Shown: piece by piece, positions 31,456-40,073 of the stretch | Layout of the letters: each line of letters begins with the position of its first letter | Position numbering within the stretch: position 1 is the first letter of the stretch | The notes under the pieces: model-generated | Told to the model about the DNA's origin: nothing | Seen by the model: the letters and a program-made list of their open reading frames with translations, nothing else | Database searches by the model: none | Translations under genes and position numbers: made by a program | Source: an archaeon | GTDB lineage: Archaea > Thermoproteota > Nitrososphaeria > Nitrososphaerales > Gagatemarchaeaceae | Direction of reading: 5' to 3' | Assembly (NCBI GenBank): GCA_021819035.1 | Contig: JAKASL010000002.1 | Coordinates: 357,672-421,671 of the forward strand | Length of the DNA: 64,000 nt

Positions 31456-32646
31456 TCAGAACCTGCCCGCCTCCGCCTCGCCCATGACGCGGTCGACGGC
31501 CTCGAGCCCCTTGGCCATCTGTGCGCCCTCTATCACGAGGGGTGGGAGGAACCTAAAGGTGTCCCTCCCGGAGTAGGCGACGATGACACCCCTAGCCTGG
31601 GCTGAGAGGAGCATGGAATGGATGTCCACCCTGGTCTGCAGGGCTAGCATCAGCCCGAGCCCGCGCACCTCCTTCGCCAACCTGTGGGCCGACGCGACCT
31701 TGGAGAGCCCCGCCTTCAAGACCTCGCCCTTCTCTTTCGCCTTGGATGGGAGGTCGTTTCTGGCGATGTAGTCGAGGGTGGCGGAGCCTGCGGCGCAGGA
31801 GAGCGGGTTGCCTGCGAAGGTGCTGGTGTGCTCCCCCCCCTTCAAGCTCCCCGCTACCGCTTCGGTGGCGAGTGCCGCGCCTATGGGGAGGCCCCCTCCG
31901 AGCCCCTTGGACACCGTCATTATGTCCGGGACGACCCCCCAGTGCTCCGAGGCCCACATCTTCCCTGTCCGCCCTAGCCCGGATTGGATCTCGTCGAAGA
32001 TCAGCAGGGTCCCCTTACTGTCGCATATCTCCCTCACCTCCTTGAAGTAGCCATCCGGAGGGACGACAACCCCGCTCTCTCCTTGGATGGGCTCTGCTAT
32101 CACAGCCGCGGTGTCCCCGTCGACCATGGACTCCAACGACTTCGCGTCCCCGTACTCGGCGAAAGCGAACCCCTCGAGGAGCGGGCCGAATGGGTCCCGG
32201 TACTTCTTGTTCCAGGTGGCCGAAAGGGCGCCGTAGGTCTTGCCGTGGAAGGCGCCCTTCATGGCGACGACCTTCCTCCTCGAAGTGTGCCGCCTCGCCA
32301 GCTTGATGGCCGCCTCCACGGACTCGGTGCCTGTGTTGGTGAGGAGGACCTTCCCCAACCCCCTGGGCGCCGCCTTCGCCAGGCGCTCCACGAAGCCTGC
32401 CCTGGCGTCGTTGTAGTACGAGCCGTGGCACGTGAGCAGCCTCCCTGACTGCTCCCTCACCGCGTCTATCACAGAGTCGTTGCAGTGGCCGACCAGGGCG
32501 ACCCCGATGCCTGACATGAAGTCGACGTACTCCTTCCCTTCCGAGTCCCAGACCAGCGACCCCTTCCCCCTCACTATGGCAATGGGGAACTTGTTGAAGG
32601 CGCGGGCCTCGTAGGCGTCCTCCAGGCTGCGGATCTGTTCGTTCAT
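31456..32646 (-). CDS. argD: [LysW]-aminoadipate/glutamate semialdehyde transaminase
   Basis: 396 residues, class III PLP aminotransferase. Phosphate-binding NTGTESVEAAIKLAR near residue 103, GAFHGKTYGALSAT, AEPIQGESGVVVPP, the DEIQSGLGRTG block, and the PLP lysine in MTVSKGLGGGLPIGA. It transfers an amino group from glutamate to the LysW-bound semialdehyde. ATG 32646 overlaps the argB stop as ATGA; the frame is open further upstream but that part lies inside argB. Equivalent to LysJ/ArgD of other LysW pathways. Confidence 0.93.
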   Translation of the reverse strand: MNEQIRSLEDAYEARAFNKFPIAIVRGKGSLVWDSEGKEYVDFMSGIGVALVGHCNDSVIDAVREQSGRLLTCHGSYYNDARAGFVERLAKAAPRGLGKVLLTNTGTESVEAAIKLARRHTSRRKVVAMKGAFHGKTYGALSATWNKKYRDPFGPLLEGFAFAEYGDAKSLESMVDGDTAAVIAEPIQGESGVVVPPDGYFKEVREICDSKGTLLIFDEIQSGLGRTGKMWASEHWGVVPDIMTVSKGLGGGLPIGAALATEAVAGSLKGGEHTSTFAGNPLSCAAGSATLDYIARNDLPSKAKEKGEVLKAGLSKVASAHRLAKEVRGLGLMLALQTRVDIHSMLLSAQARGVIVAYSGRDTFRFLPPLVIEGAQMAKGLEAVDRVMGEAEAGRF

Positions 32647-33449
32647 CGCGTGACCACCGTGCACCCTTCGTGGGAGATGGCCCTGGTGATTGGGCCCTCC
32701 CTCGTCCCCGAGCAAATCACAGCCTCCCTGACCCCCGCTCTCACGGCCTCCACCGCGGCGATGACCTTCTTCTGCATGCCGAACCCGATCTTAGGGAGGC
32801 TGGCCGAAGCCTCTTCGGCGGAGAGGCGCCCGACGAGGGCGCCGTCTAGGCTCAGCCCGTCGACGTTGGTCGCGAACACAACCACGTCGGCCCCTGCCCC
32901 CGCCGCGATTGAGGCGGCCGCCCTGTCGCCGTCTATGTTGAGAGGCTCCCCTCCCTCCCCCTGAGCCAGCGGCGAGATGATCGGGAGGTAGCCCCGCCCG
33001 AGGAGTAGGTCCAAGAGCGAAGGGTCCACGTCGCGGACCCTCCCTGTGTAGCCCCCCTCGATGGCGACCTTCCTCCCTCTTTCGTCGACGATCACCAGCC
33101 TCGACTTCCGTGTGGCGGAGATCATAGACCCGTCCACCCCCGCGAGGGAGACCCCCTTCACCCCGACCCCGTAGAGAGCCTGCACCAGGCGCTTGGCCAG
33201 GTAGCCGCTCATGACCATCTGGTAGATCTCTGCCGTCTCCCTGTCGGTGTATCTGCTCCTGATCCCGTCGGGGGAGACCACGAAGCGCTGCTCCTTCCCC
33301 AGCCTGGTCGCGTACTCTGTCACCACGTCCCCCCCGCCGTGCACCAAGACGAGCTGATTGGAGGGAAACAGTCTGGCTGCGTCCCTTACCAGGGAATCAG
33401 GTGCGCCGGCCTTCATGAGGCTCCCTCCGACCTTGACTACCACTCTCAT
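32643..33449 (-). CDS. argB: [LysW]-aminoadipate/glutamate kinase
   Basis: 268 residues, amino-acid-kinase family. VVKVGGSLMKAG at the N-terminus, the glycine-rich VLVHGGGDVVTEYA, and NIDGDRAAASIAAGAGAD near residue 173. It phosphorylates the side-chain carboxylate of the LysW-bound glutamate or aminoadipate (LysZ/ArgB type). ATG 33449 starts 4 nt after argC, and its stop overlaps argD by 4 nt. The FVVSPDGIRSRYTDRET segment is typical of the LysZ-like group rather than classical N-acetylglutamate kinase. Confidence 0.93.
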   Translation of the reverse strand: MRVVVKVGGSLMKAGAPDSLVRDAARLFPSNQLVLVHGGGDVVTEYATRLGKEQRFVVSPDGIRSRYTDRETAEIYQMVMSGYLAKRLVQALYGVGVKGVSLAGVDGSMISATRKSRLVIVDERGRKVAIEGGYTGRVRDVDPSLLDLLLGRGYLPIISPLAQGEGGEPLNIDGDRAAASIAAGAGADVVVFATNVDGLSLDGALVGRLSAEEASASLPKIGFGMQKKVIAAVEAVRAGVREAVICSGTREGPITRAISHEGCTVVTR

Positions 33450-33453
33450 CGCG

Positions 33454-34515
33454 CTACACCGGATGGAGGGGCGCCATCGCCAGCCCTGTCTTCTCGTCGA
33501 AACCCAGCATGAGGTTCATCGATTGGACGGCGTTCCCTGCGGCCCCCTTGACCAGGTTGTCCGTTGCGCCGAGGGCGACTATCCGCCCTGTCCTCTCTTC
33601 TATCTCGAACCCCACGTCGCAGAAGTTGGAGCCTATGACCAGCTTCGGGTCCGGGAGCCTGAAAGGCCCCTGCCTGTCCTTGACTATCCTGACGAAGTAG
33701 CTCCCGGAGTACGTCTCGCGGTAGGCCTTCCACAGGTCGACGGGCCTGAACTCGCCTGAGGCGAACAGGTGCGAGGTGCTCAGGATGCCTCTCACCATGT
33801 TCACGCCGTGGGCCGACATAGATACCTTGACCTGGGTCCCGGCGATGGACGAGAGGACCTGCTCTATCTCGGCGGCGTGCCTGTGGCCGGCGGGCTTGTA
33901 GGGCCTTACCACGCCGAAGCGCTCCGAGAAGTGGGTCGCCATAGAGGGCTTGCCCCCGGACCCTGACGAGCCGACCTTCGCGTCAACCACCACGTGCGCG
34001 GGGTCCACCCCCAGTGACTTGGTCCTGAGGAGGGGGGCGAGGGCCAGGATGGTCGTGATCGCCATGCAGCCGGGCGAGGCTATGAGCGTGGCCCCCTTCA
34101 CCTGGTCCCGGTTCAGCTCGGGGATGGATAGGACGAACTTTCCGAGGAGGTCAGGGCGGGGGTGTTCGTATCCGTACCAGAACGGATACTGCGCCCTGTC
34201 GCTGAGCCTGAAGTCAGCGCTCAGGTCGACGACCCTGAGTCCGGCGTCGACCAGCTGGGGGACCGCCTTCACAGATTCGCCGTGCGGCAGGGCGGCAAAC
34301 ACGACTTCCGCCGAGTCAGCATGCTTCGATAGGTCGAAGGCCTCGAACTTCATCTCGGTGACCCCGCGGAGGTTGGGGTGGACCTTGAAGATATACTCCC
34401 CTGCGTACCTCCTCGACGTGGCGAAGGACACCTCGGCCCTGGGGTGCTGGAGAAGCAGCCGGAGCAGCTCACCGCCTATGTACCCGGAGCCTGCGAGGAT
34501 GCCCACCCGGACCAT
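33454..34515 (-). CDS. argC: [LysW]-aminoadipate/glutamyl-phosphate reductase
   Basis: 353 residues. NADP-binding GILAGSGYIGGELLRLLLQHP starts the protein, the catalytic cysteine is in IASPGCMAITT near residue 155, and HRHAAEIEQ with SAHGVNMVRG follow. It reduces the LysW-bound acyl phosphate to the semialdehyde (LysY/ArgC type). I use ATG 34515 just before the Rossmann fold; the 9 extra upstream codons overlap lysX. It starts 1 nt after the lysX stop. Confidence 0.93.
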   Translation of the reverse strand: MVRVGILAGSGYIGGELLRLLLQHPRAEVSFATSRRYAGEYIFKVHPNLRGVTEMKFEAFDLSKHADSAEVVFAALPHGESVKAVPQLVDAGLRVVDLSADFRLSDRAQYPFWYGYEHPRPDLLGKFVLSIPELNRDQVKGATLIASPGCMAITTILALAPLLRTKSLGVDPAHVVVDAKVGSSGSGGKPSMATHFSERFGVVRPYKPAGHRHAAEIEQVLSSIAGTQVKVSMSAHGVNMVRGILSTSHLFASGEFRPVDLWKAYRETYSGSYFVRIVKDRQGPFRLPDPKLVIGSNFCDVGFEIEERTGRIVALGATDNLVKGAAGNAVQSMNLMLGFDEKTGLAMAPLHPV

Positions 34516-34516
34516 G

Positions 34517-35368
34517 CTATCTCCTCGCCGTCCCTGCCACATAGCTGATCAGCTTGGAAGGGATGTCGAAGCCCACCGCGGACTGAGCCCCCCTGAACTC
34601 GACGGTGTTGTTGACCTCGTGTACCAGATAGCCTGAGGCAGGCTCCATTGCGTCCACCCCCAGGATGCCTCCCCCCACCGCCTGGGCGGCCTTCAGTATG
34701 ATTTCCGTGAGCTCAGCGTCGGGCTTGAACGCTTCGGAAGTCGCGCCACGGGCGACGTTGGTCCTCCACTCCCCTGGAGGGGCGACCCTGTGGACGCAGG
34801 CGATTATGCTGTCCCCGGCCACTATCGCCCTGACGTCCCGCGGGGGCCTGTTCACGTACTCCTGCAGATAGTACATGTGCTGCTCCTGTGGGTTCGCGAG
34901 CTCTTCCTTGTACTCGATGAGCGACTGGAGGGTGCCCCTGTCCCGGACGACGGTCACCATCCGCCCCCAGCTCCCGGTGAACGGCTTCAGGACCAGGGGG
35001 TAGCCGAGGGCCTCGGCCGCTTCTTCGGCCGCCTCTGAGGTGAGGGCGAGGAAGGTGCGAGGGGTAGGGACCCCCGCCTTCGAGAGAGCGATGGTCGTTG
35101 CGAGCTTGTTGCTGCAGACCTCGGCCACCGCCTGGCTGTTGACGACCTGTATCCCGGCCCCCTCGAGTACCCGTGTGAGGTTTGACGACCTATAGTGGCT
35201 GATGCACCGCTGGAGGACGATGTCACCGAACTCAGGGCGCCTCCTAGGGACATCGAAGACCAGGCCCTTGACGTCGACCAGCGAAGCCTCTATCCCGGCG
35301 GCTCCGGCCGCCTCGCCGAGCGCCTTCTCCTCCCATCTCAGCCTGTCGAAGGTGATGGTGAGCCTCAC
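34517..35368 (-). CDS. lysX: LysW-dependent amino acid ligase (LysX/ArgX)
   Basis: 283 residues of the ATP-grasp RimK/LysX group. LTITFDRLRWEEKALGEAA at the start, VLKPFTGSWGRMVTVVRD near residue 135, YLQEYVNRPPRDVRAIVAGD, and the metal site LVHEVNNTVEFRG. It joins the alpha-amino group of glutamate or aminoadipate to the C-terminal Glu of LysW. GTG 35368 shares one base with the lysW stop (TAGTG). Only one ligase is in this window, so it either serves arginine alone or both pathways; sequence alone does not tell me. Confidence 0.92.
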   Translation of the reverse strand: MRLTITFDRLRWEEKALGEAAGAAGIEASLVDVKGLVFDVPRRRPEFGDIVLQRCISHYRSSNLTRVLEGAGIQVVNSQAVAEVCSNKLATTIALSKAGVPTPRTFLALTSEAAEEAAEALGYPLVLKPFTGSWGRMVTVVRDRGTLQSLIEYKEELANPQEQHMYYLQEYVNRPPRDVRAIVAGDSIIACVHRVAPPGEWRTNVARGATSEAFKPDAELTEIILKAAQAVGGGILGVDAMEPASGYLVHEVNNTVEFRGAQSAVGFDIPSKLISYVAGTARR

Positions 35369-35541
35369 TATTCTCCCCAGTCCTCTCCGACCTTCTCGGC
35401 CGCCTTGAGCAGGGCGGTGCCGTTCGATATCTCCGCCACCTCGTACTCTGACGAGCAGTCCTTGCACGAGACCAGCTCCCCGACTATGGCGTCGTCGGGT
35501 ACGGCCAGATCGGCTCCGCACTCGTTGCAGCTTGTGTTCAA
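35368..35541 (-). CDS. lysW: amino-group carrier protein LysW
   Basis: 57 residues: a zinc knuckle pair, CNECGADL at the start and CKDCSSEYEV near residue 26, and the diagnostic C-terminus EKVGEDWGE whose last Glu carries the growing amino acid. TTG 35541 is the only fitting start; it overlaps the argH stop as TTGA. LysW protects the amino group of the intermediate and is recognised by LysX, LysZ, LysY, LysJ and LysK, all encoded directly downstream. This gene decides the pathway type for the whole operon. Confidence 0.93.
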   Translation of the reverse strand: MNTSCNECGADLAVPDDAIVGELVSCKDCSSEYEVAEISNGTALLKAAEKVGEDWGE

Positions 35542-37022
35542 TCTCTTGGTTTCACCTCCCGGGCCAGGCCCACGGAAGTCGTATGCAGTTTCCGTTCGGC
35601 GGCCGCCAGCGCGGCTTTCCGATCGGTGAGCGACGACCTCGTGGAGGTGACGTCGTCCTCGCGTGCCTTGAGCTCTTTCGCTATCAGTCGCGGGTTGGCG
35701 CCGCCCTCGGTCGCGACCTCCCCGAGGAAGCGGGCGGGGTCGAGGATCCCTTCGATCGCCTCGCTTTCCATGGCGACCTTCTTCCCTAGACTCGCGGAGA
35801 CGTCCGCCAACTTGGACGCCGCCACCTCCTGGAGGGGGGCGCCTGTTTCCGCGGAGATGCGCACGAGCTCCCCCACCACGGCGTGAGCCTGGCGGAAGGA
35901 GACGCCGTGCCCCTTGACAAGGTGGTTGGCGAGGCCCACGGCCGTCGACCCGTCTCCGCGAACCGCCAAGGCGAGGCGCTCCTTCTTGGGCGAGGCAGAA
36001 GCGACCATCCCTGCAAGGACCCTGACGGTGCTCGTCACGTCGTCCATGGCTCGCCAGAGGTGCGGGGTGACCTCCTGGAGGTCGAGGTTGTACGCGTAAG
36101 GGAGCGCCTTCAGGATGGCGCAGGCGGCTACCAGCCCTCCCAGGACCGACCCAGCCTTGGCCCGGGCCATCTCCGCGGCCACGGCGTTCTTCTTCTGAGG
36201 CATTATGCTGCTCGACGCTGCGTAGGCGTCGGATAGCTCGATGTACCCGAACTCAGACGAGCTCCACAGTATCAGCTCCTCGGCCAGCCTGCTGGCGTCT
36301 AGTGCCGTGATTGTGGCGCAGGAGAGGGACTCGACCGCGACGTCCCTGGAAGAGACGCCGTCCATGGCGTTCCTGACCAGGCCGGAGAACCCGAGGAGGC
36401 CTGCGACGTACCTCCTGTCAACATTCACGGACGTCCCTGCCATGGCTGCCGACCCCATGGGGGACTGGTTGACGCGCTGGTAGAGCTGCAGAGCCCTCTC
36501 GACGTCGCGCTGGAGCGCGTCGAAGTGGGCGAAGAGGTGGTGGGCGAATGTCGTCGGCTGCGCCCTCTGGAGGTGGGTGTATCCTGGCACCAGCATTGCG
36601 CCGTTCCTCTTCGCCTGCCCAAGCAGGGCCACCTGCAGCTCCAGGATGGAACCGACCAGGACAAGGATCGACCCCCTCAGCTCCATGCGTATGGCAGTGG
36701 CGACCTGGTCGTTCCTGCTCTTCCCGTAGTTGAGGAACCCAGCGGTCTCCACCCCGAGAAGGTCGACCGCCTCCTGCTCAAGCTGCTGGTGGAAGTCCTC
36801 GGACTTCGCGCGTGGCGGAATCTCCGGAGACGCGCCGGCCAGGAAACTCATACACTTCGCACCGACCCGGCGGTCCACCTCCCCCGCCCTGACCAGGGCT
36901 GCCATGTGGGCCATGTTCACCAAGATGACCTGGCGGGCGATGCGCCCGTCGTCGGCCATAGAGGAGGTGAAGGCGAGGGCCTCGTCACTGGGCTTCCTTA
37001 GCCTTGTTCCTCTGATGTCCAT
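35538..37022 (-). CDS. argH: argininosuccinate lyase
   Basis: 494 residues, fumarase/aspartase superfamily. MDIRGTRLRKPSDEALAFTS matches the family N-terminus, GKSRNDQVATAIRME near residue 98, GYTHLQRAQPTT near 145, and the signature SSSIMPQKKNAV near 270. It splits argininosuccinate into arginine and fumarate. ATG 37022 lies inside argG, giving a 38-nt overlap; the N-terminal match supports this long form. Followed by lysW with a TTGA overlap. Confidence 0.94.
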   Translation of the reverse strand: MDIRGTRLRKPSDEALAFTSSMADDGRIARQVILVNMAHMAALVRAGEVDRRVGAKCMSFLAGASPEIPPRAKSEDFHQQLEQEAVDLLGVETAGFLNYGKSRNDQVATAIRMELRGSILVLVGSILELQVALLGQAKRNGAMLVPGYTHLQRAQPTTFAHHLFAHFDALQRDVERALQLYQRVNQSPMGSAAMAGTSVNVDRRYVAGLLGFSGLVRNAMDGVSSRDVAVESLSCATITALDASRLAEELILWSSSEFGYIELSDAYAASSSIMPQKKNAVAAEMARAKAGSVLGGLVAACAILKALPYAYNLDLQEVTPHLWRAMDDVTSTVRVLAGMVASASPKKERLALAVRGDGSTAVGLANHLVKGHGVSFRQAHAVVGELVRISAETGAPLQEVAASKLADVSASLGKKVAMESEAIEGILDPARFLGEVATEGGANPRLIAKELKAREDDVTSTRSSLTDRKAALAAAERKLHTTSVGLAREVKPRD

Positions 37023-38229
37023 TCTCTTCTTTTTCCCCGGATTGGGCGCCTAGCCCGGAGGCGACCCTCGACTGGAGCCCCCACAGCTCTATGAACCCGA
37101 CCGCGCTCATCTGGTCGAAGGTCGAGCCTCGGCCGTAGGTCGCCAGGCCGACGTCGTAGATGGAGTAGTCAGACGACCTGCCGACGACCCGGGCGGCTCC
37201 TTTGTAGAGCTTCACCTTCACAGAGCCAGTCACCCTGTGCTGGGTGGCAGCGATGAAGCGGTCCAGCGCCGGGCGGAGAGGCTCCAGCCAGAGCCCTGAA
37301 TAGACCAGCCAGGCCCACTCCCTCTCGACCTGAGCCTTGAACGCGAGCTCGTGGCGGGTGAGGACGAGCTTCTCGAGGTCCCGGTGGGCCTCTATGATCA
37401 CCGAGGCGGCCGGGCACTCGTAGACTTCGCGTGACTTTATCCCAACCAGCCTGTCTTCGATATGGTCGATCCTCCCCACGCCGTGGGCGCCGGCGATTTC
37501 GTTGACCCGGCTGACCAGCTCGAGGGGCTCCATCGCCCTCCCGTCCACCCTGACGGGCACCCCTTCCTGGAATCCGAGCTCTAGGTACCCGGGCTCGTCC
37601 GGCGCCTCCTCTGGGGAGGCGGTCCATTCGAACGCGTCCTCTGGGGGCTCGGTGTCAGGGTTCTCGAGGGGGCCGCTCTCCACGGACCTCCCCCATATGT
37701 TCTGGTCGACGCTGAAGATCGACTTGGATGGCTTGACAGGGAGGCCGCGTTCCTGGGCGTAGGCTATCTCCTCGTCCCTGCTCATGTTCCACTCGCGGAC
37801 GGGGGCTATGACCTGCAGGGCTGGGTTCATCGCCCTCACGGTGACGTCGATTCTCACCTGGTCGTTCCCCTTGCCCGTGCATCCGTGGGCTACGGCGGTA
37901 GCCCCTTCCTTCTCGGCTACCTCGACCAGCTTCTTCCCGATGAGAGGCCTGCCCAGGGCGGTGCTGAGCGGATATTTCCCTTCGTAGAGGGCGTTTGCCT
38001 TGACAGACGGGAAGACGTAGTCGCGGACGAACTCCTCCCTGGCGTCTATGGTGTAATGATTCCTGGCGCCGATCTGCCTCGAGCGCCTCTCTATCTCGCC
38101 CATGTCGTCCTTCTGGCCTAAATCGAGGGTCACTGTGATGACATCGGCGTCGTACTTCTCCTGGAGCCACTTGACGCACACCGAGGTGTCAAGGCCGCCG
38201 GAGAAGGCGAGAGCGACGGTTCGGCGCAA
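36985..38229 (-). CDS. argG: argininosuccinate synthase
   Basis: 414 residues. ATP-pyrophosphatase loop ALAFSGGLDTSVCVKWL at the very start, HGCTGKGNDQVR near residue 115, and SIFSVDQNIWGRS near residue 173. It joins citrulline and aspartate. The C-terminal 20 residues are charged and overlap argH. TTG 38229 is the start, about 31 nt from the TATA-like element at 38257-38265. First gene of an eight-gene minus-strand arginine operon. Confidence 0.94.
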   Translation of the reverse strand: MRRTVALAFSGGLDTSVCVKWLQEKYDADVITVTLDLGQKDDMGEIERRSRQIGARNHYTIDAREEFVRDYVFPSVKANALYEGKYPLSTALGRPLIGKKLVEVAEKEGATAVAHGCTGKGNDQVRIDVTVRAMNPALQVIAPVREWNMSRDEEIAYAQERGLPVKPSKSIFSVDQNIWGRSVESGPLENPDTEPPEDAFEWTASPEEAPDEPGYLELGFQEGVPVRVDGRAMEPLELVSRVNEIAGAHGVGRIDHIEDRLVGIKSREVYECPAASVIIEAHRDLEKLVLTRHELAFKAQVEREWAWLVYSGLWLEPLRPALDRFIAATQHRVTGSVKVKLYKGAARVVGRSSDYSIYDVGLATYGRGSTFDQMSAVGFIELWGLQSRVASGLGAQSGEKEENGHQRNKAKEAQ

Positions 38230-38256
38230 ACTTGCGAGCCGACGGCCCGGAGAACG

Positions 38257-38265
38257 CTTTTATAG
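38257..38265. promoter_or_regulatory. TATA element apparently shared by argG and the ACT-type regulator
   Basis: CTTTTATAG reads on the plus strand as TTTTATAG and on the minus strand as CTATAAAAG. It lies 28 nt before TTG 38289 (plus) and about 31 nt before TTG 38229 (minus). No second AT-rich box is in the 59-bp interval, so one element seems to direct both transcripts. Confidence 0.55.
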
Positions 38266-38288
38266 ATTTTGGACAGGAAAGTGCTGTT

Positions 38289-39002
38289 TTGGTCAAACGT
38301 GACCCGAAACTGGCCAAAGCCGCGTCAGTCATGAAAGCGGTCAGGGACGAGGTGGACGCGGACCTCTCCGTCCAGGACGCCCTCGCCGGGGGCTACGCAA
38401 ACCTCAGCGCGCTGGCCAGGATCCTTGCCCCCAGGGTCGCAGCCAGGACGGGGAAGACGCCCAGGAGGGTGAGCGAAGTAGGGGTGGCGACGGCCCTCAA
38501 GCGGCTCCGCGGCGCCTATTCCCCGGCCCCGCCCAAGGTGAGCAGGGTGATCGCAGGGAGCGTGGTCAACGTCAGGACCCACGTCTCCAGGGTGTCCGTC
38601 GAGAAGACCAAGAGGACCCTCCAGGTCGTGGGGACGCTGCTCGCGGCCAACCACGAGGATTTCATCCAGGTGTCGGAGTCGCTCTCGTCCATCACCCTCA
38701 TCTTCGACCAGAAGCTTCACCGGATGGTCAGGCGAGCCCTGGGGAGCGCCGAGATATTGGACGAGGGCGAGGAGGGCGCGGCCATAACGGTCCACAGCCC
38801 CGAGGAGATAGTCACCACCCCAGGGTGCGTCAGCACCCTCTACAACCAGCTGTTCAGGAAGAAGGTCAACGTCGAGGACACCGTCAGCTGCTACACGGAC
38901 ACCATCATGGTGGTTGGGATGAAGGACGCCAGCCGGGCGTTCGAGGCGATGACCGAGCTAGTGAGCGAGGAGCGGAGGAGGCTGGGCGAAGACGCGGCCT
39001 GA
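38289..39002 (+). CDS. ACT-type sensor/regulator diverging from argG
   Basis: 237 residues with the same layout as the 13505-14197 protein: a helical N-terminal module (LSVQDALAGGYANLSALARI, then ILAPRVAARTGKTPRRVSE), and two ACT-like halves (KTKRTLQVVGTLLAANHEDF; TTPGCVSTLYNQLFRKKVNV). The last block resembles the ligand-binding start of ACT domains. Opposite orientation to argG and an apparently shared TATA suggest it controls, or is co-regulated with, arginine synthesis; that is inference. TTG 38289 is chosen by the 28-nt spacing. The frame is open to 38232, inside the promoter. Confidence 0.65.
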   Translation: MVKRDPKLAKAASVMKAVRDEVDADLSVQDALAGGYANLSALARILAPRVAARTGKTPRRVSEVGVATALKRLRGAYSPAPPKVSRVIAGSVVNVRTHVSRVSVEKTKRTLQVVGTLLAANHEDFIQVSESLSSITLIFDQKLHRMVRRALGSAEILDEGEEGAAITVHSPEEIVTTPGCVSTLYNQLFRKKVNVEDTVSCYTDTIMVVGMKDASRAFEAMTELVSEERRRLGEDAA

Positions 39003-39163
39003 CAGAGCGCGAGGCGAGCGGGGTGGTCCTCCTCCCGGAGATGCCGTTCGCACGCTGGATTTTCGCAGGCCGCTGGTTCAGCCAAGCGGTCTGGGACGGG
39101 TCGATGGAGAGGCACAGGCGCTGGAGGCGAAGAGGACATACCCCAGGGCTCCTTCGGACCTGC

Positions 39164-40069
39164 CTAGGCGAGCAAGGACCCTAGGAACGCCTTTGGGTCG
39201 AAGGGGGCGAGGTCGTCGTACCCCTGCCCTACCCCCAGGAAGAGGACAGGCTTCCCCGTGACGTAAACTATCGAAAGGGCGGCCCCGCCTCTGACGTCGG
39301 CGTCGGCCTTGGTCAGGATGGCTCCATCGAAGCCGACGTGCTGGTTGAAGAGCTGGGCCTGCGAGACGGCGTCGTTCCCGGTCAGCGCGTCCGCCACGAA
39401 TATACGGAGATCAGGCTTGACCACCCTGCAGATCTTCGCCATCTCCTCCATCAGGTTCTGGTTGGTCTGCATACGCCCTGCGGTGTCGATCAGGAGGCAG
39501 TCCACGTGGTGCGCCTTCGCGTAGAGGACGCCGTCCCGGCCCACCGCGGCAGGGTCCGCCCCGTATCGCTGCGAGACGACCTTTAGGGAGAGCCTCTCGG
39601 CGTGCTCAGACAGCTGCTCGATGGCGCCGGGCCTGTGGGTGTCCCCCGCCGCACAGACGACGGAGAGGCCTTCCTTCTTCAGGAGGTTGGCGAACTTTGC
39701 CACGGTCGTCGTCTTGCCTGTGCCGTTGATCCCCAGGAACAGGATGACGTAAGGGTCCCCCGCCTTCGCCTTCTCCCTGATGTTTGACACGATGTCGACG
39801 GACCCGGCCTTGGCGAAGGCCGCCTCCAGGGAGGCGGTGAGCCGCTCCCCGACCACCTCCGCAGGGTCGACGGAGCGCTCGACCTTGATTCCTGCCAGGC
39901 TCTTCTGGACCTCCTCGGTGAGGGCCTCGGCGACGGTCTGGGCCACGTCGCTCTCGATCAACGAAATCTGAAAGTCGAAGACGGCCTTGTCGAGGTCCTG
40001 GCCGCCGAGCTGCTTCTCCTTTACCGCGCTGGCTATCGAAGAGAAAGCCTGCTTCAGCCGGTCGAACAA
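39164..40069 (-). CDS. ftsY: signal recognition particle receptor FtsY
   Basis: 301 residues: helical N domain, then the G domain with FLGINGTGKTTTVAKFANLL near residue 112, CAAGDTHRPGAIEQL, IDTAGRMQTNQNLMEEM, LTKADADVRGGAALS, and GVGQGYDDLAPFDP at the end. It docks SRP-ribosome complexes at the membrane. It has no long acidic A domain, as usual for archaea. TTG 40069 is 4 nt after pfdA. TKAD replaces TKxD with a normal Asp, so GTP specificity is kept. Confidence 0.93.
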   Translation of the reverse strand: MFDRLKQAFSSIASAVKEKQLGGQDLDKAVFDFQISLIESDVAQTVAEALTEEVQKSLAGIKVERSVDPAEVVGERLTASLEAAFAKAGSVDIVSNIREKAKAGDPYVILFLGINGTGKTTTVAKFANLLKKEGLSVVCAAGDTHRPGAIEQLSEHAERLSLKVVSQRYGADPAAVGRDGVLYAKAHHVDCLLIDTAGRMQTNQNLMEEMAKICRVVKPDLRIFVADALTGNDAVSQAQLFNQHVGFDGAILTKADADVRGGAALSIVYVTGKPVLFLGVGQGYDDLAPFDPKAFLGSLLA

Positions 40070-40073
40070 GGGG

